From positions 1,674,001 to 1,738,000 of the forward strand of contig CAVQBD010000009.1 in the NCBI GenBank assembly GCA_963710645.1: 64,000 bases of DNA. The letters run 5' to 3'. This document shows, in pieces, positions 40,946 to 50,516 of the stretch; the stretch's first letter is position 1, and every line of letters begins with the position of its first letter. Below the pieces are notes generated by a model, which was given only the letters and a program-made list of their open reading frames with translations, was not told the DNA's origin and did not search any database. A program made the translations under genes and the position numbers. The DNA is from FEB-10 sp963710645 (GTDB taxonomy: Bacteria > Acidobacteriota > Thermoanaerobaculia > Thermoanaerobaculales > Sulfomarinibacteraceae).

Positions 40946-41872
40946 TCAATCCGGAATGTGTCGCCCCGATGCTCGCCGAGGCGCGGGGCTCAAGCCTTCG
41001 ATTTCAAGGATCCAGATTTCGCTGTTGCCGGTGCGATCTGAAGCGAAGGCGATGTGTTCACCGTCAGGGGACCAGCAGGGGTAGAGGTCGTCGGCCGGGT
41101 CATCGGTCAGTTGGACGGCTGCTCCACCTTCGGCGGGGGCCACCCACAGATCCCAGTTGCCGCTGCGCTGCGACATGAAGGCGATCCACTGTCCGTCCGG
41201 AGACCATGAAGGGCCGGCGTCGAACGCCGGATGATCCGCGATCTGCCGTGCATCGCCTCCGTCGGACCCAATCACCCACAGATTCCTTTCTCCATCCCGG
41301 TTGGAGCCGAAGGCGATCCACCGCCCATCTGGGGAGCCGTCTGGACCCGCATCCTCTGCGGGGTTCGTGGTCACTGGCGTTGCCGTGCCGCCGGACGACG
41401 GAATGGTCCAGATGTCCCAGTTGCCGCTGCGGTTGGAGTCGAAGGCGATCCGGGTTCCTCCGTGCGACCAGCCGAGGCTTTCGTCTCGATACTGACTGGA
41501 GGTGATCTGGGTCGGCTCGCCGCCAGTGGCCGGGACGGTCCAGATGTCCTGGTTCCCGCTCCTTTCCGACGCGAACGCGATGGTGGTGCCGTCAGGCGAC
41601 CAGCAGGGGTGCATGTCCGGGCTCGAACCCCAGGTGATCTGGGTGGGTTCACCACCGCTGGCAGACATGATCCACAGATGATCTCGCCCGTCTCGGTCCG
41701 AGGTGAAAACCAGGCGGGAACCGTCGGGTGACCAGCAGGGATCCCAGTCGCGGGCAGCGTGGAAGGTGATCTGGGTCAAGAGCTCGGCGCTGGCCGCTTG
41801 GCCCGGCGACCCCACGGAAGAGACGATGCTCAGCCCGACGAGAGCCATCCATCGCAAGGGGTTGTGTCTCAT
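40946..41872 (-). CDS. Secreted TolB-like six-bladed PD40 propeller
   Basis: A 308-residue protein: signal peptide (about 1-28), then six consecutive blades of the form CWSPDGxxIAFxSxRxGxxDIW, each ended by GGExTQIT. This is a TolB/PD40 propeller without the TolB N-terminal domain. Likely periplasmic, binding a protein or small ligand. The strong internal repetition is visible at DNA level, with a period of about 130 bp. RBS GGAGGGGGGAG. Convergent with the PPK2 operon; next gene upstream is the ALDH-ADH fusion. Confidence 0.88.
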   Translation of the reverse strand: MRHNPLRWMALVGLSIVSSVGSPGQAASAELLTQITFHAARDWDPCWSPDGSRLVFTSDRDGRDHLWIMSASGGEPTQITWGSSPDMHPCWSPDGTTIAFASERSGNQDIWTVPATGGEPTQITSSQYRDESLGWSHGGTRIAFDSNRSGNWDIWTIPSSGGTATPVTTNPAEDAGPDGSPDGRWIAFGSNRDGERNLWVIGSDGGDARQIADHPAFDAGPSWSPDGQWIAFMSQRSGNWDLWVAPAEGGAAVQLTDDPADDLYPCWSPDGEHIAFASDRTGNSEIWILEIEGLSPAPRRASGRHIPD

Positions 41873-41994
41873 GCTCCCCCCTCCGCACGGCGCGTGGTCA
41901 TTGCTGAATCCTCGATGTTGATACGATCGGGACGCGCAGGTGTTGCCGAATACGGAAAAGTCCCAGACACACGCCGTACCCCTACGGCGGATCG

Positions 41995-44658
41995 CTACAT
42001 CGCCTGCAGATAAATCTCGACCACCGCCGACGGGGATCGCACCGAGCGCGGGTTGGTCATGGTCGCCAGGTCCTCCACCGCCAAGTGTGCACAGGCCTCC
42101 AAGTCCGATTCCGGGACATCCAACGTCCTCAGCTCGGTGGGGTGCCCGATCCGTTCCAGGAGCCGGGTCACCACGTTCGCAGCATTGAGGGCCATGGCAC
42201 CCTCGTCGCGCCCATCACGCTCGCAACCCAGTGCTTCGGCAACCCGTACGAGTTGCGGCGTCGCGGCGGGCTGGTTGAAGCGCATGACGTGGGGCAGCAG
42301 AATGCCGTTGCCGATCCCGTGCGGCACGCCGTGGCGGACTCCGAGCGCATGGCTCATGCCGTGCACCAGCCCCACCTGTGCCGTGGAGAATGCCCATCCA
42401 GCCATGGTCGAAGCCTGTTGCAGCAGCACTCTGACTTCGAGATCGCCGGGGTCGTCGATCGCCAGCGGCAGGTTGGTCGCGATGATACGGATCGCCTGCA
42501 GGGCGAGCCCGTCGCTGATGGGGTTCGCCTGGCGAGAAACCACGGCTTCGATTGCGTGGGTGAGCGCGTCCATGCCGGTTGAGGCGGTCAACAGAGGCGG
42601 CAGACCGGTGGTGAGTTGCGGATCGAGGATCGCCACCGGCGGGATGATGCGGTCGTCCACGATGTAGACCTTGCGGCCACGGCCGGCGTCACGGATCACC
42701 GCGCAGTTGGTCACCTCGCTGCCGGTGCCGGCGGTGGTGGGGATCGCCAGCAGGGGAAACGGGTTCGTGCTCAGGAGCCGGATGCCGATGGCGTCGATGG
42801 CTTTTGCCCCCACGCCCTCGGAGAGCACCACGGCCGCGGCCTTCGCAGTGTCCAGCACGCTGCCCCCGCCGAGCGCGACGATGCAGTCGGCCCCGACAGC
42901 CCGGCCGTGTTCCGCGCACGCGTCGATGATTTCCAGCCCGGAGTCCTGGGGCACGTCGAGGAACTCACCGGCGAGCAGCGAGCCCAACGCTCCCCGTACG
43001 ATGTCAGTCAATCCGGCCTGGTTGACTCCCGCGTCGCTGATGAGCAGCGCTCGCCGGCAGCCCAGCCGTTGATCGACGAGAACTCCCGCCATCGCGGCCC
43101 GCCCTGCGCCGATTTCGAGATGGGTTGGACCGGACCAGGCGAAGGAGGTCGTGCGCGGGTATTTGAGAAGCAGGCGGTTGCCCGGTCGGTGGATGGGGTG
43201 TCCTTCCGCTCCCAGGTGAACGTGCTTGATCTCGGTGAACTCCGCCAGCCCGTAGTGCCCCAGCTCGCGACCGGTCCCACTTTGCTTGTAGCCGCCAAAG
43301 GGCGCCAGGTCGCTGAAAACGTGATAGTCGTTGATCCACAGCGTCCCGGTGCGCACCTGCTCGGCGACGCGCTGCGCCCTTTCGAGATCACGGGACCAGA
43401 TTCCGCCGGCCAGGCCATAGGTGGATGCGTTGGCGATGGCGATGACCTCGTCCTCGTCGTGGTAGCGCACCACGCTGAGCACGGGGCCGAAGATCTCCTC
43501 CTGCGCGATCCGCATGGAGTTGTCCACGTCACCAAAGATCGTGGGTGAATAATAGAAACCGTTCTCGAATCCCTCGATCTCGACCCGTTCGCCGCCGGTG
43601 ACCACGGTCGCCCCTTCGTCGCGACCGATGGCCACGTACTCCTCCACGGTTTGACGTTGTTTGGCGGACACAAGCGGGCCCATCTTCGTCGCTGGGTCGA
43701 GCTGGTATCCCACCCGCATGCCCTCCACACGGCGTCTGAGCGCGTCCATGATCTCGTCGTACCGAGAGTCGGGGAGCAGCAGCCGGGTGCCGGAGGTGCA
43801 GACCTGGCCCGAGTGCAGAAATGCCGCGAGGATCGCTCCGTCCACCGCCGAGTCGAGATCGGCGTCATCCAGCACGATGTTCGCGCTCTTTCCCCCGAGC
43901 TCGAGGGTGGTTTTCTTGATCGTGCCGGCGGCCATGGTCATGATGCGGCGGCCAACCTCGGTGGATCCGGTGAAGGCGATCTTTGCCACCCGGTCGTCGG
44001 CCACCAGCGCCTCGCCGAGTTCTGAGCCTGAGCCGGTGACGATGTTGATCACGCCGGGCGGGACGTTGCTTTCCACGATGATCTTCGCCAGGGCCAGGGT
44101 CGCAACCGGCGTATCCGATGCCGGTTTGAGGACCACTGTGTTGCCCATCAGCGCCGCCATGGTGATCTTCCAGATTGCCATCAACAAGGGGAAGTTCCAC
44201 GGCACGATGGCGACGCACACTCCCATGGGTTCGCGACGCACCAGATGACGGGCGCGGATGAAGGGGTCACCCGCTTCACCGATCTCCTCGACCCACGGGA
44301 AATTCCGCATGGCGTAACGGGCCAGGTTTCGCATCAGCCGAGCGCCGAGAAAAACATCGCCCCCGGTGCGCTTGAGAGTTCCGCCGCTGTCCCGCGCCTC
44401 GAGCACGGCCAGGTCGCGCAGGTTATCGGTCATCCGATCGGCGAGGTCCATCATGACCCGCGCCCGCTCCTCGACGGGTATGCGGCTCCAGGTCTCAAAC
44501 GCGCGGTGGGCCGCCGCGACGGCATCGGCCCCATCCTCCGCTCCGCCGGCGGGCACCTCCGCCACCGGCCGCCCCGCGCCCGGATCCATGGACTGGGTGG
44601 TCGCGCCACTGCGCGCTTCGACGAGCTCGCCGCCGATCAACATCCGAAAGGACTGCAT
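41995..44658 (-). CDS. Aldehyde dehydrogenase / iron-containing alcohol dehydrogenase fusion
   Basis: An 887-residue bifunctional protein. N-terminal domain (about 1-480) is a classical NAD(P)+ aldehyde dehydrogenase: PWNFPLLMAIWK, FTGSTEVGRRI, catalytic Glu in TLELGGKSANIV and catalytic Cys in SGQVCTSG. C-terminal domain (about 495-887) is a group III Fe-alcohol dehydrogenase: ALGGGSVLDTAKA, PTTAGTGSEVT, TGMDALTHAIEA and HGMSHALGVRHGVPHG supply metal ligands. Order and size mimic AdhE, but the ALDH module is of the hydrolytic type rather than the CoA-acylating type. It would carry an alcohol through aldehyde to carboxylate. Start 44658 chosen as the longer extension looks non-coding. Divergent from a Zn-ADH. 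Confidence 0.88.
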   Translation of the reverse strand: MQSFRMLIGGELVEARSGATTQSMDPGAGRPVAEVPAGGAEDGADAVAAAHRAFETWSRIPVEERARVMMDLADRMTDNLRDLAVLEARDSGGTLKRTGGDVFLGARLMRNLARYAMRNFPWVEEIGEAGDPFIRARHLVRREPMGVCVAIVPWNFPLLMAIWKITMAALMGNTVVLKPASDTPVATLALAKIIVESNVPPGVINIVTGSGSELGEALVADDRVAKIAFTGSTEVGRRIMTMAAGTIKKTTLELGGKSANIVLDDADLDSAVDGAILAAFLHSGQVCTSGTRLLLPDSRYDEIMDALRRRVEGMRVGYQLDPATKMGPLVSAKQRQTVEEYVAIGRDEGATVVTGGERVEIEGFENGFYYSPTIFGDVDNSMRIAQEEIFGPVLSVVRYHDEDEVIAIANASTYGLAGGIWSRDLERAQRVAEQVRTGTLWINDYHVFSDLAPFGGYKQSGTGRELGHYGLAEFTEIKHVHLGAEGHPIHRPGNRLLLKYPRTTSFAWSGPTHLEIGAGRAAMAGVLVDQRLGCRRALLISDAGVNQAGLTDIVRGALGSLLAGEFLDVPQDSGLEIIDACAEHGRAVGADCIVALGGGSVLDTAKAAAVVLSEGVGAKAIDAIGIRLLSTNPFPLLAIPTTAGTGSEVTNCAVIRDAGRGRKVYIVDDRIIPPVAILDPQLTTGLPPLLTASTGMDALTHAIEAVVSRQANPISDGLALQAIRIIATNLPLAIDDPGDLEVRVLLQQASTMAGWAFSTAQVGLVHGMSHALGVRHGVPHGIGNGILLPHVMRFNQPAATPQLVRVAEALGCERDGRDEGAMALNAANVVTRLLERIGHPTELRTLDVPESDLEACAHLAVEDLATMTNPRSVRSPSAVVEIYLQAM

Positions 44659-44821
44659 ATGGTTTCTCCCACAAGGTGCCTGCGCAGTGTAGGCAGGGGC
44701 GTGGGACGCGGTCAATCGAAGATGGAGCCGGGTGGAATATTCGGCCGGCTCAGGTTGATCAACAGAGAGTCCGACCGAGGCGCGCTCGACGGGTGACTCA
44801 CGGTCGGTGAGGAGGAACGAA

Positions 44822-45823
44822 ATGATCAAAGCATGGGCGGCATTCGAAGCCGGTGGCGAACTCAAACCCTTCGAGTATGACCCGGGGCCGCTGGGACGCG
44901 ACCAGGTGGAGATCGCGGTGGAGCACTGTGGAATCTGTCACAGCGATCTGAATATGATCGACGACGATTGGGGGATGGCGGAATTTCCGCTGGTTCCCGG
45001 TCACGAGGTGGCCGGCAGAGTCGCCCAGGTCGGTGAGGATGTCACCAACCTCGAAATTGGTCAGCGGGTCGGTCTGGGCTGGCACGCGGGTTACTGTATG
45101 ACCTGTTCTTCCTGCATGGGAGGTGACCACAACCTGTGCGCCGCCGGACAGGGGACGATCGTGGGTCGCCACGGAGGCTTTGCCGACAAGGTCCGTGCCC
45201 AAGCTGCCAGCGTGGTTCCCCTGCCCGACGGAATCGACTCCAAACACGCCGGGCCACTGTTCTGCGGCGGCATCACCGTTTTTAATCCGCTGCTCCAGTT
45301 CGATGTCAAACCCACCCATCGGGTGGGGGTCATCGGCATTGGGGGTCTCGGCCACATGGCCCTGCAGTTTCTCCATGCCTGGGGCTGCGAGGTGACGGCC
45401 TTCACGTCGAGCGACGCCAAGAAGGCGGAGGCGCTCGAGATGGGGGCTCATCGGACCGTCAATTCGCGAGACCCCGACCAGCTCGAAGCGGCGGCCGGTG
45501 AATTCGACCTCATCCTGTCAACCGTCAATGTCAAACTCGACTGGGACGCTTATGTTGCGGCGCTCCGGCCCAAGGGGCGGCTGCACCTCGTGGGGGCGAC
45601 GCTCGACCCGCTCGATATCGGCGTCTTCCCGTTGATCGTGGGACAGCGGTCCGTCTCCGGGTCACCGGTGGGGAGCCCCGCCGCCATCGCCACCATGCTC
45701 GAGTTTGCCGCCCGGCACGACATCAAGCCCGTCATCGAGATCTTTCCGTGGGACCGGGTCAACGACGCCATCGAACACCTGCGGAGCGGCAAGGCCCGCT
45801 ACCGGATCGTCCTCAGCTCGTAG
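44822..45823 (+). CDS. Zinc-dependent alcohol dehydrogenase (YahK/CAD-like)
   Basis: A 333-residue medium-chain dehydrogenase. Catalytic zinc site C-G-I-C-H-S-D and GHEVAGRV; structural zinc cysteines in CMTCSSCMGGDHNLC. Rossmann motif GIGGLGHMALQF. The YahK/cinnamyl-alcohol-dehydrogenase group reduces or oxidises a range of aldehydes and alcohols with NADP(H). GGAGGAACGAA precedes the ATG. The gene is divergent from the ALDH/Fe-ADH fusion (163 bp between starts), which suggests a shared alcohol or aldehyde substrate and a shared control region. Confidence 0.93.
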   Translation: MIKAWAAFEAGGELKPFEYDPGPLGRDQVEIAVEHCGICHSDLNMIDDDWGMAEFPLVPGHEVAGRVAQVGEDVTNLEIGQRVGLGWHAGYCMTCSSCMGGDHNLCAAGQGTIVGRHGGFADKVRAQAASVVPLPDGIDSKHAGPLFCGGITVFNPLLQFDVKPTHRVGVIGIGGLGHMALQFLHAWGCEVTAFTSSDAKKAEALEMGAHRTVNSRDPDQLEAAAGEFDLILSTVNVKLDWDAYVAALRPKGRLHLVGATLDPLDIGVFPLIVGQRSVSGSPVGSPAAIATMLEFAARHDIKPVIEIFPWDRVNDAIEHLRSGKARYRIVLSS

Positions 45824-45921
45824 TCGTCATTGCAGCGGACGATCGAATCACGTGTCCCATGAGCTCGTACGGGCACCGTTGAGGGCCGAGGTGGCGGCCA
45901 CAATATCCTGTCGGCGCCCGG

Positions 45922-46485
45922 TCAGCGGGCGTTCGCCCGACTCGGGATCAGCTTCTTCGACCTGGGCAGATACCGGTTGTTGCTGACGAAGCGCATGTCC
46001 TCGATGGTGTAGAAGGCTCTGGGGTTGTGGGACTTGATGATGTTGACGACCTCGGTGACGGTGCTGCGCTTCAGAATCACGAACAGGATCCCGACCTCGC
46101 CGTCGCGACCCTGACCGGCCACGGATGTCACCGGGAACCCTCGTTTCCTCAAATCATCGATCAGACCGTTGGCATCGGTTCGGGTGACGACTCTGATCAG
46201 CTCGTACCCCAGGGCCAGCTTTTCTTCGATGCGCATGCCGATATAAGTGCCGAGGCCGAATCCGCCGGCATACCCGACATATGCCGTCCAGTTGTCGAGG
46301 TTGACCATGACCCTGGAGATGGTGATGACCCAGACCAGGGACTGGAAAAAGCCGATCACCGGCGCGTGGTTTCGATAGCCCTTGGCCACCATGATCAGCC
46401 GGATGGTGTCCATAGAGACGTCCACCACTCGTGCCAGGAGGATCAACATCGGCAGAATCAGGTAATCGAAGAGGACAGGTTCCAT
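45922..46485 (-). CDS. UPF0316 membrane protein (DUF2179)
   Basis: A 187-residue protein: three hydrophobic segments in the first about 90 residues, including LARVVDVSMDTIRLIMVAKG and GFFQSLVWVITISRV, then a cytoplasmic DUF2179-type domain with VVTRTDANGLIDDLRKRGF and ILKRSTVTEVVNII. The family is widespread with no settled function. Convergent with the Zn-ADH gene. Confidence 0.88.
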   Translation of the reverse strand: MEPVLFDYLILPMLILLARVVDVSMDTIRLIMVAKGYRNHAPVIGFFQSLVWVITISRVMVNLDNWTAYVGYAGGFGLGTYIGMRIEEKLALGYELIRVVTRTDANGLIDDLRKRGFPVTSVAGQGRDGEVGILFVILKRSTVTEVVNIIKSHNPRAFYTIEDMRFVSNNRYLPRSKKLIPSRANAR

Positions 46486-46845
46486 GGGGGCTCAATCCAA
46501 ATCTAGGCGGGTGTTCTGGTTGTTGTTTCTTACGAACGTTCCGAGTGTGGCGGGGGGAGGGTCATGGCGTGATTTTCGATTCTCCCGCTCGGGTCTCCGC
46601 CCGCGGTCGGTGCGCACCATACTCCAGGTGGAGCCGTCGTTCAACACCAGGCGGAAACCCTTGGCCAGGTTGCACCGGGGAAGAACCAGGTTTTTGGCGG
46701 GGACGGGCGGCGCCGGCGGCGTCAACCGGACGGTTCGCTCAACCGGGGCAGGGACACCTTGGGTGTGCCGTGGGGCGGAGGGCTAGGAATCCGGCGGCGA
46801 AACGCGGGGCGGCGTGAACCGCCCCGCGACCCGTGAGATATTCGT
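46486..46845. other. Intergenic region with terminator hairpin
   Basis: About 360 bp. It holds the hairpin at 46803-46828. A short minus-strand open frame at 46492-46725 (LVLNDGSTWSMVRTD) lacks a credible RBS and homology, and I do not call it. Nothing else recognised. Confidence 0.55.
46803..46828 (-). terminator. Hairpin terminator of the gene at 46846
   Basis: Perfect 10-bp stem CGCGGGGCGG / CCGCCCCGCG with a 6-nt loop, 18 bp past the stop codon. On the minus strand it is followed by a short TTT. Confidence 0.65.
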
Positions 46846-48330
46846 TTACTGGAACGGTGGGGGTGTTCTCCCCGGGCTCCGCCCGATCAACGTCGGGTCC
46901 GAGGTGACGTTGTCGTTGACGCTTGCCGTGATCCGCCAAGAGGTATTGGATGGGGTGGAGTTGTATCGGACGTGGGCTTGCGCGGTGGAGGTCGTGACAT
47001 CGCCCATGCCCACCGCGTTGAAGATGTTGTTGATCTGGAAGGAGCCGCGTCCCGTGAACTCGCCGCTCGCGGTTCTGCCGGACTCCGGGTCCCACAGGTT
47101 GACCGTCAACACCACCTCGTCGGCGGCGAATGGTGTCGGCATCACGAGCAGGTTGGTGCGGTTGTCGGGGCCGTTCTTGAGGCCGAAGATCGTCTGGGAG
47201 CAGCAGCTGGCGCCGGTGTAGAGGTAGCCGAACGGCATTTGAGTGCCAAAGGCGCCGCCGTCGGAGCCGCCCACATTGCTGGTCACCAACCGGGCCGCGT
47301 CGTAGGTCTGTGCATCGTAGTAGTACATTCCGCCGAGAGAGATCATGCCGGAACCGGTGTTCGGCGCCCCCGTGAGTTCGCGAACGACATTGTCGTACAT
47401 CACGGACTCGAAGGAGTCGAGACGCAGAATGTGCTCGCCGTCGGGGACCCCGGTGGTGTTGGAATTCGAGAAGTACCTGAGGGTCAGATAGAGGTTGTGG
47501 TAGTAGGGATTGGTGATCCGCAGCTCGCTCTGCCACTGGCTCCCGAAGGCGCCGCTGGCGTCGGCCGCGCCCGGAGCCCATGCCCAGCCGTAGCGGCTGT
47601 CGGTGGGAGAACACCAGCCGTCCACCGACTGATACACGTCGCGCACCGGCGTCATTCCGTCGCTCGCAGCAAACCTCAGGCTCCAGTATTTGTAGGCGTG
47701 GTCGGGGTCGCCGTAGGGTCCGAGCTGGGGGTAGTAGACCTTGACGAGCAGCTGGTTCCAGCCCTCCCTCAGGCTGACGGGCACCTGGTGGGCTCCCTCG
47801 GCGTAGGCGGCCGGGGCGTCCTGGCGGAGGACCTCGTCGCCGTTGAGCCACACCCGGATGCCGTCATCGGCGCCCACCAGCATCACCACATTTCTCGCAG
47901 TCGCCGACTCCACCTGTGTCAGGAAGTACTGGACGACGTCCCTATTGTCCGCCGGGGCGTCGTAGTACGCCACATAGACGCGGCCGTCCAACTGCGCCGC
48001 GTCAGAGGTCCAGGCCGTCGGCGCGCCGTCGGTGCCGCCCAGCGGTCCCCCGGAGCACGACGGCGAGACCGCCGCCTCGTCGATCAGATCATCGTCGAGG
48101 GTCCCGTTGACGCCGTAGGAGGGGGTCAGCCAGCGGATGATGAATTGTCCTTCAACCGATTCGTAGGCTTTCCCCGCCGGCGAGTCCATCTGGGTCTCGG
48201 CAGCGGGCCGGATGATTCGGCCCCCATCGATGTAGGGCGCTTGGGTGGGTGTTTCGGCGCCTGCGGGGCCGCTCAGCACGATCGCGAGCGACGCGGCGGC
48301 CACAATGAATGTGTTGGATCGTCGATTCAT
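46846..48330 (-). CDS. Secreted protein with acidobacterial C-terminal beta-sandwich module
   Basis: A 494-residue exported protein: signal peptide about 1-26 (GPAGAET). A middle domain with VVMLVGADDGIRVWLNGDEV and LREGWNQLLVKVYY resembles PA14/galactose-binding type beta-sandwiches. The C-terminal about 240 residues resemble the module in the protein at 14921 (SQWQSELRITNPYYHNL, tail ITASVNDNVTSDPTLIG). Tail ends Pro/Arg-rich. Two adjacent ATGs exist; 48330 has better spacing from AAGGAG. Possibly binds a carbohydrate or surface; function unknown. Confidence 0.8.
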   Translation of the reverse strand: MNRRSNTFIVAAASLAIVLSGPAGAETPTQAPYIDGGRIIRPAAETQMDSPAGKAYESVEGQFIIRWLTPSYGVNGTLDDDLIDEAAVSPSCSGGPLGGTDGAPTAWTSDAAQLDGRVYVAYYDAPADNRDVVQYFLTQVESATARNVVMLVGADDGIRVWLNGDEVLRQDAPAAYAEGAHQVPVSLREGWNQLLVKVYYPQLGPYGDPDHAYKYWSLRFAASDGMTPVRDVYQSVDGWCSPTDSRYGWAWAPGAADASGAFGSQWQSELRITNPYYHNLYLTLRYFSNSNTTGVPDGEHILRLDSFESVMYDNVVRELTGAPNTGSGMISLGGMYYYDAQTYDAARLVTSNVGGSDGGAFGTQMPFGYLYTGASCCSQTIFGLKNGPDNRTNLLVMPTPFAADEVVLTVNLWDPESGRTASGEFTGRGSFQINNIFNAVGMGDVTTSTAQAHVRYNSTPSNTSWRITASVNDNVTSDPTLIGRSPGRTPPPFQ

Positions 48331-48478
48331 CATATTCTCCTTTTCAGCCAGAGAAGCGACAGATCAACCAAGATCGGGTCAAATGGAAACGACGAATCCC
48401 CGAGAGGTGTCAGGTGTGTGTCTGTTCAAACACTGCCGATGGTGCGCGACTGGAAGCTGATGATGCCTGCAGCCCAGG

Positions 48479-50197
48479 TCACTCCTCGACGTGAGTCACC
48501 ACATCGTCCTCGCCTGGAACGGGGTGCAACCATCCCGTGCAGCCGGGCATCCTGAAGGCGCTGATTCGGGTGCGCCAGTCGGACGGCCCCGACGTCTCGA
48601 TGTACTCCCCAGTGAACCAAAAGGTGCAGTTGTCCGTCGGGTCCACCTCCATGGACGAGTAGTCCCCCCATGCAGCGGTCCCGTCCGCATAGCCGCTGCC
48701 GGAGATCTGGGTCGCTTCGGCGAGGAAGTGCGGACTGTCCACCGGCCGGACCGTGTAGCGCAGCGACGGGTAGATGCCGGCCTGGGCGTTGACCACGTTG
48801 TACCCCATGGCCATGTTGCCGCTGCCGTCGAGTGCGACGCTGGGCATCCACCGGTGGGAGTCGTCGGGGGCGAAGGTCCCCTGATACGCGATCTCCCAGT
48901 CGCTCCCGTTGCTGCGACGAAGCTCGAACCACCGCAGCGCCGCGTGCTTGCCTTCGGCCACCGCATTGACCGTCCATACCCCGACCAGGGTCTCGTAACG
49001 ACCCAGGTTGCGGTACTGCAGCCGCTGCATGGGCAACCACGACAGGCTGTCGATCATCTGCGGGGTGCCGGGCTGTTCGAGACACTCGCCCCGAACCGTC
49101 CTGTCGCACACCGTCCAGTTGAACTCGGCGAATTCGGGCGGCGTGAAGCTCTGGGTGTGGGTCCATCTCGACTGCTCGGGATTCTCCCAATCAACGGAGA
49201 ATTCATACAGATCAAGGGTGTCCACCGGAGTGCCGGGGATAAAATAGTCCTCACCGCCGTCACGGAAGGTATAGAAGATCCCCGGCGATCCGGCCGGCGC
49301 CGGTCGAGAGCCGTCAAGATCGGCGGGCATCATGAAGTTGGGATTTCCAGTGAACATCTGAGCGGGACGCGGCGGCGTGCCCGCGAGCAGGTTCTCGCGG
49401 TCGACGGCATAGACGTCAAAAGTCCCCAACGGTCCGGGGTTGGTGCTGATGAAGTACGCGTTGTGGACCGTGTCGGGCCACACACCGACCTTGGGATAGT
49501 CCGGCGTGCCCACGGTCTCGAGTTCATAAAGAAAGTAGTCCCCGGTGGGGTCCGGGCTCCTTGACACCGCCATACAGGCGACGAGACCTGGTGACGACAC
49601 AAAGGCGAGGTGGGTCAGAACCCAGCGATCGGCCGCTTCATCGTAGACAATGATCGGGTCGGCATAGATGTCGCTCGCGCAGTGACTCCCGGTGTCGGCC
49701 CAGAGGGCGTTTGTAGGGGTGGGTCCGGTGAGCGGCGTACCCTGTTTGTCGAAGATCCGGAAGGCGACGTTGACCGTCTGGAAATAGTGGTCCGGCCCCA
49801 CGGCGCCTTCGGAATCCGGCGGCCCCACGATCGTCGACGGCAGTCCGTCAAAGTCAACCGAGAGGCCGGGCGACTGTGACCCACCGCCGCTCCACAGCAG
49901 GCTTTGGAGGGCAAGGGGGTCGTCGATCCTCAAAGCGTGAGGACCGTGTCCGGTCTCCGGGTCATGGACTCCAGCACGGTCGGAGGGCGGTTCTCGATCC
50001 ACCTCGAAAAACACCGTCTTGGGCTGGCCGGTGAGATCGATGGACGGCAGGTCCCGAACGGCGCCGCTGATTCCGTAACAGACCGTCTTCACCAGCCTCG
50101 GGTTGTCACTCCACTGGTCGGCGGCCAGAGCCGCCAGCTGACCGAGCGAGAGTATCCCGGTGGCCAGCACACACACGACGAGTAGATACCGTCTCAT
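48479..50197 (-). CDS. Secreted protein, probable beta-propeller, unknown function
   Basis: A 572-residue exported protein: signal peptide about 1-26 (LAALAADQW). Distinctive segments are IVGPPDSEGAVGPDHYFQTV and VNVAFRIFDKQGTPLTGPT, followed by irregular blade-like repeats such as YFLYELETVGTPDYPKVGVW and WMPSVALDGSGNMAMGYNVV. These sequences occur in a broad family of secreted bacterial proteins of unknown role. RBS GGAGGACCGAG before ATG 50197. Same orientation as the gene at 46846, 149 bp apart. Confidence 0.82.
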   Translation of the reverse strand: MRRYLLVVCVLATGILSLGQLAALAADQWSDNPRLVKTVCYGISGAVRDLPSIDLTGQPKTVFFEVDREPPSDRAGVHDPETGHGPHALRIDDPLALQSLLWSGGGSQSPGLSVDFDGLPSTIVGPPDSEGAVGPDHYFQTVNVAFRIFDKQGTPLTGPTPTNALWADTGSHCASDIYADPIIVYDEAADRWVLTHLAFVSSPGLVACMAVSRSPDPTGDYFLYELETVGTPDYPKVGVWPDTVHNAYFISTNPGPLGTFDVYAVDRENLLAGTPPRPAQMFTGNPNFMMPADLDGSRPAPAGSPGIFYTFRDGGEDYFIPGTPVDTLDLYEFSVDWENPEQSRWTHTQSFTPPEFAEFNWTVCDRTVRGECLEQPGTPQMIDSLSWLPMQRLQYRNLGRYETLVGVWTVNAVAEGKHAALRWFELRRSNGSDWEIAYQGTFAPDDSHRWMPSVALDGSGNMAMGYNVVNAQAGIYPSLRYTVRPVDSPHFLAEATQISGSGYADGTAAWGDYSSMEVDPTDNCTFWFTGEYIETSGPSDWRTRISAFRMPGCTGWLHPVPGEDDVVTHVEE

Positions 50198-50516
50198 CTC
50201 GGTCCTCCTGGTTGTTGGGGCCCTCATGGGAGTGTACTGCAGAAATCCAACTGCCCTCCCTCGATGATGTCGCCGCTCGGGTCGAGGCTGTGTTGTTGCG
50301 ATGTGCGATGACTCCAAGGCAGATCGGCGTGCGGGTCAGCGCGGTTTTTGAATGGACCGTGTGGCGCACCGGGCGAATGAGTGCTCCATGAAACCCCAAC
50401 CCCGTACCCCGTATATTCACTGGAACGAACATCTCAACCGTGTGAAGCGACATGAGGCCGTCGAATGTTGTCGCATGCGGCACCGATTGCTGTGAAAAGG
50501 GATTTGGGAGGACGGC
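50198..50516. other. Divergent intergenic region
   Basis: About 320 bp between the secreted gene (minus) and the CocE-like hydrolase (plus). It contains the RBSs of both genes. No open frame, terminator or recognisable operator was found. Confidence 0.6.

Noticed and set aside
46492..46725. Minus-strand open frame of 77 codons.
   Set aside because: No RBS, low-complexity Pro/Arg composition and no recognisable motif.
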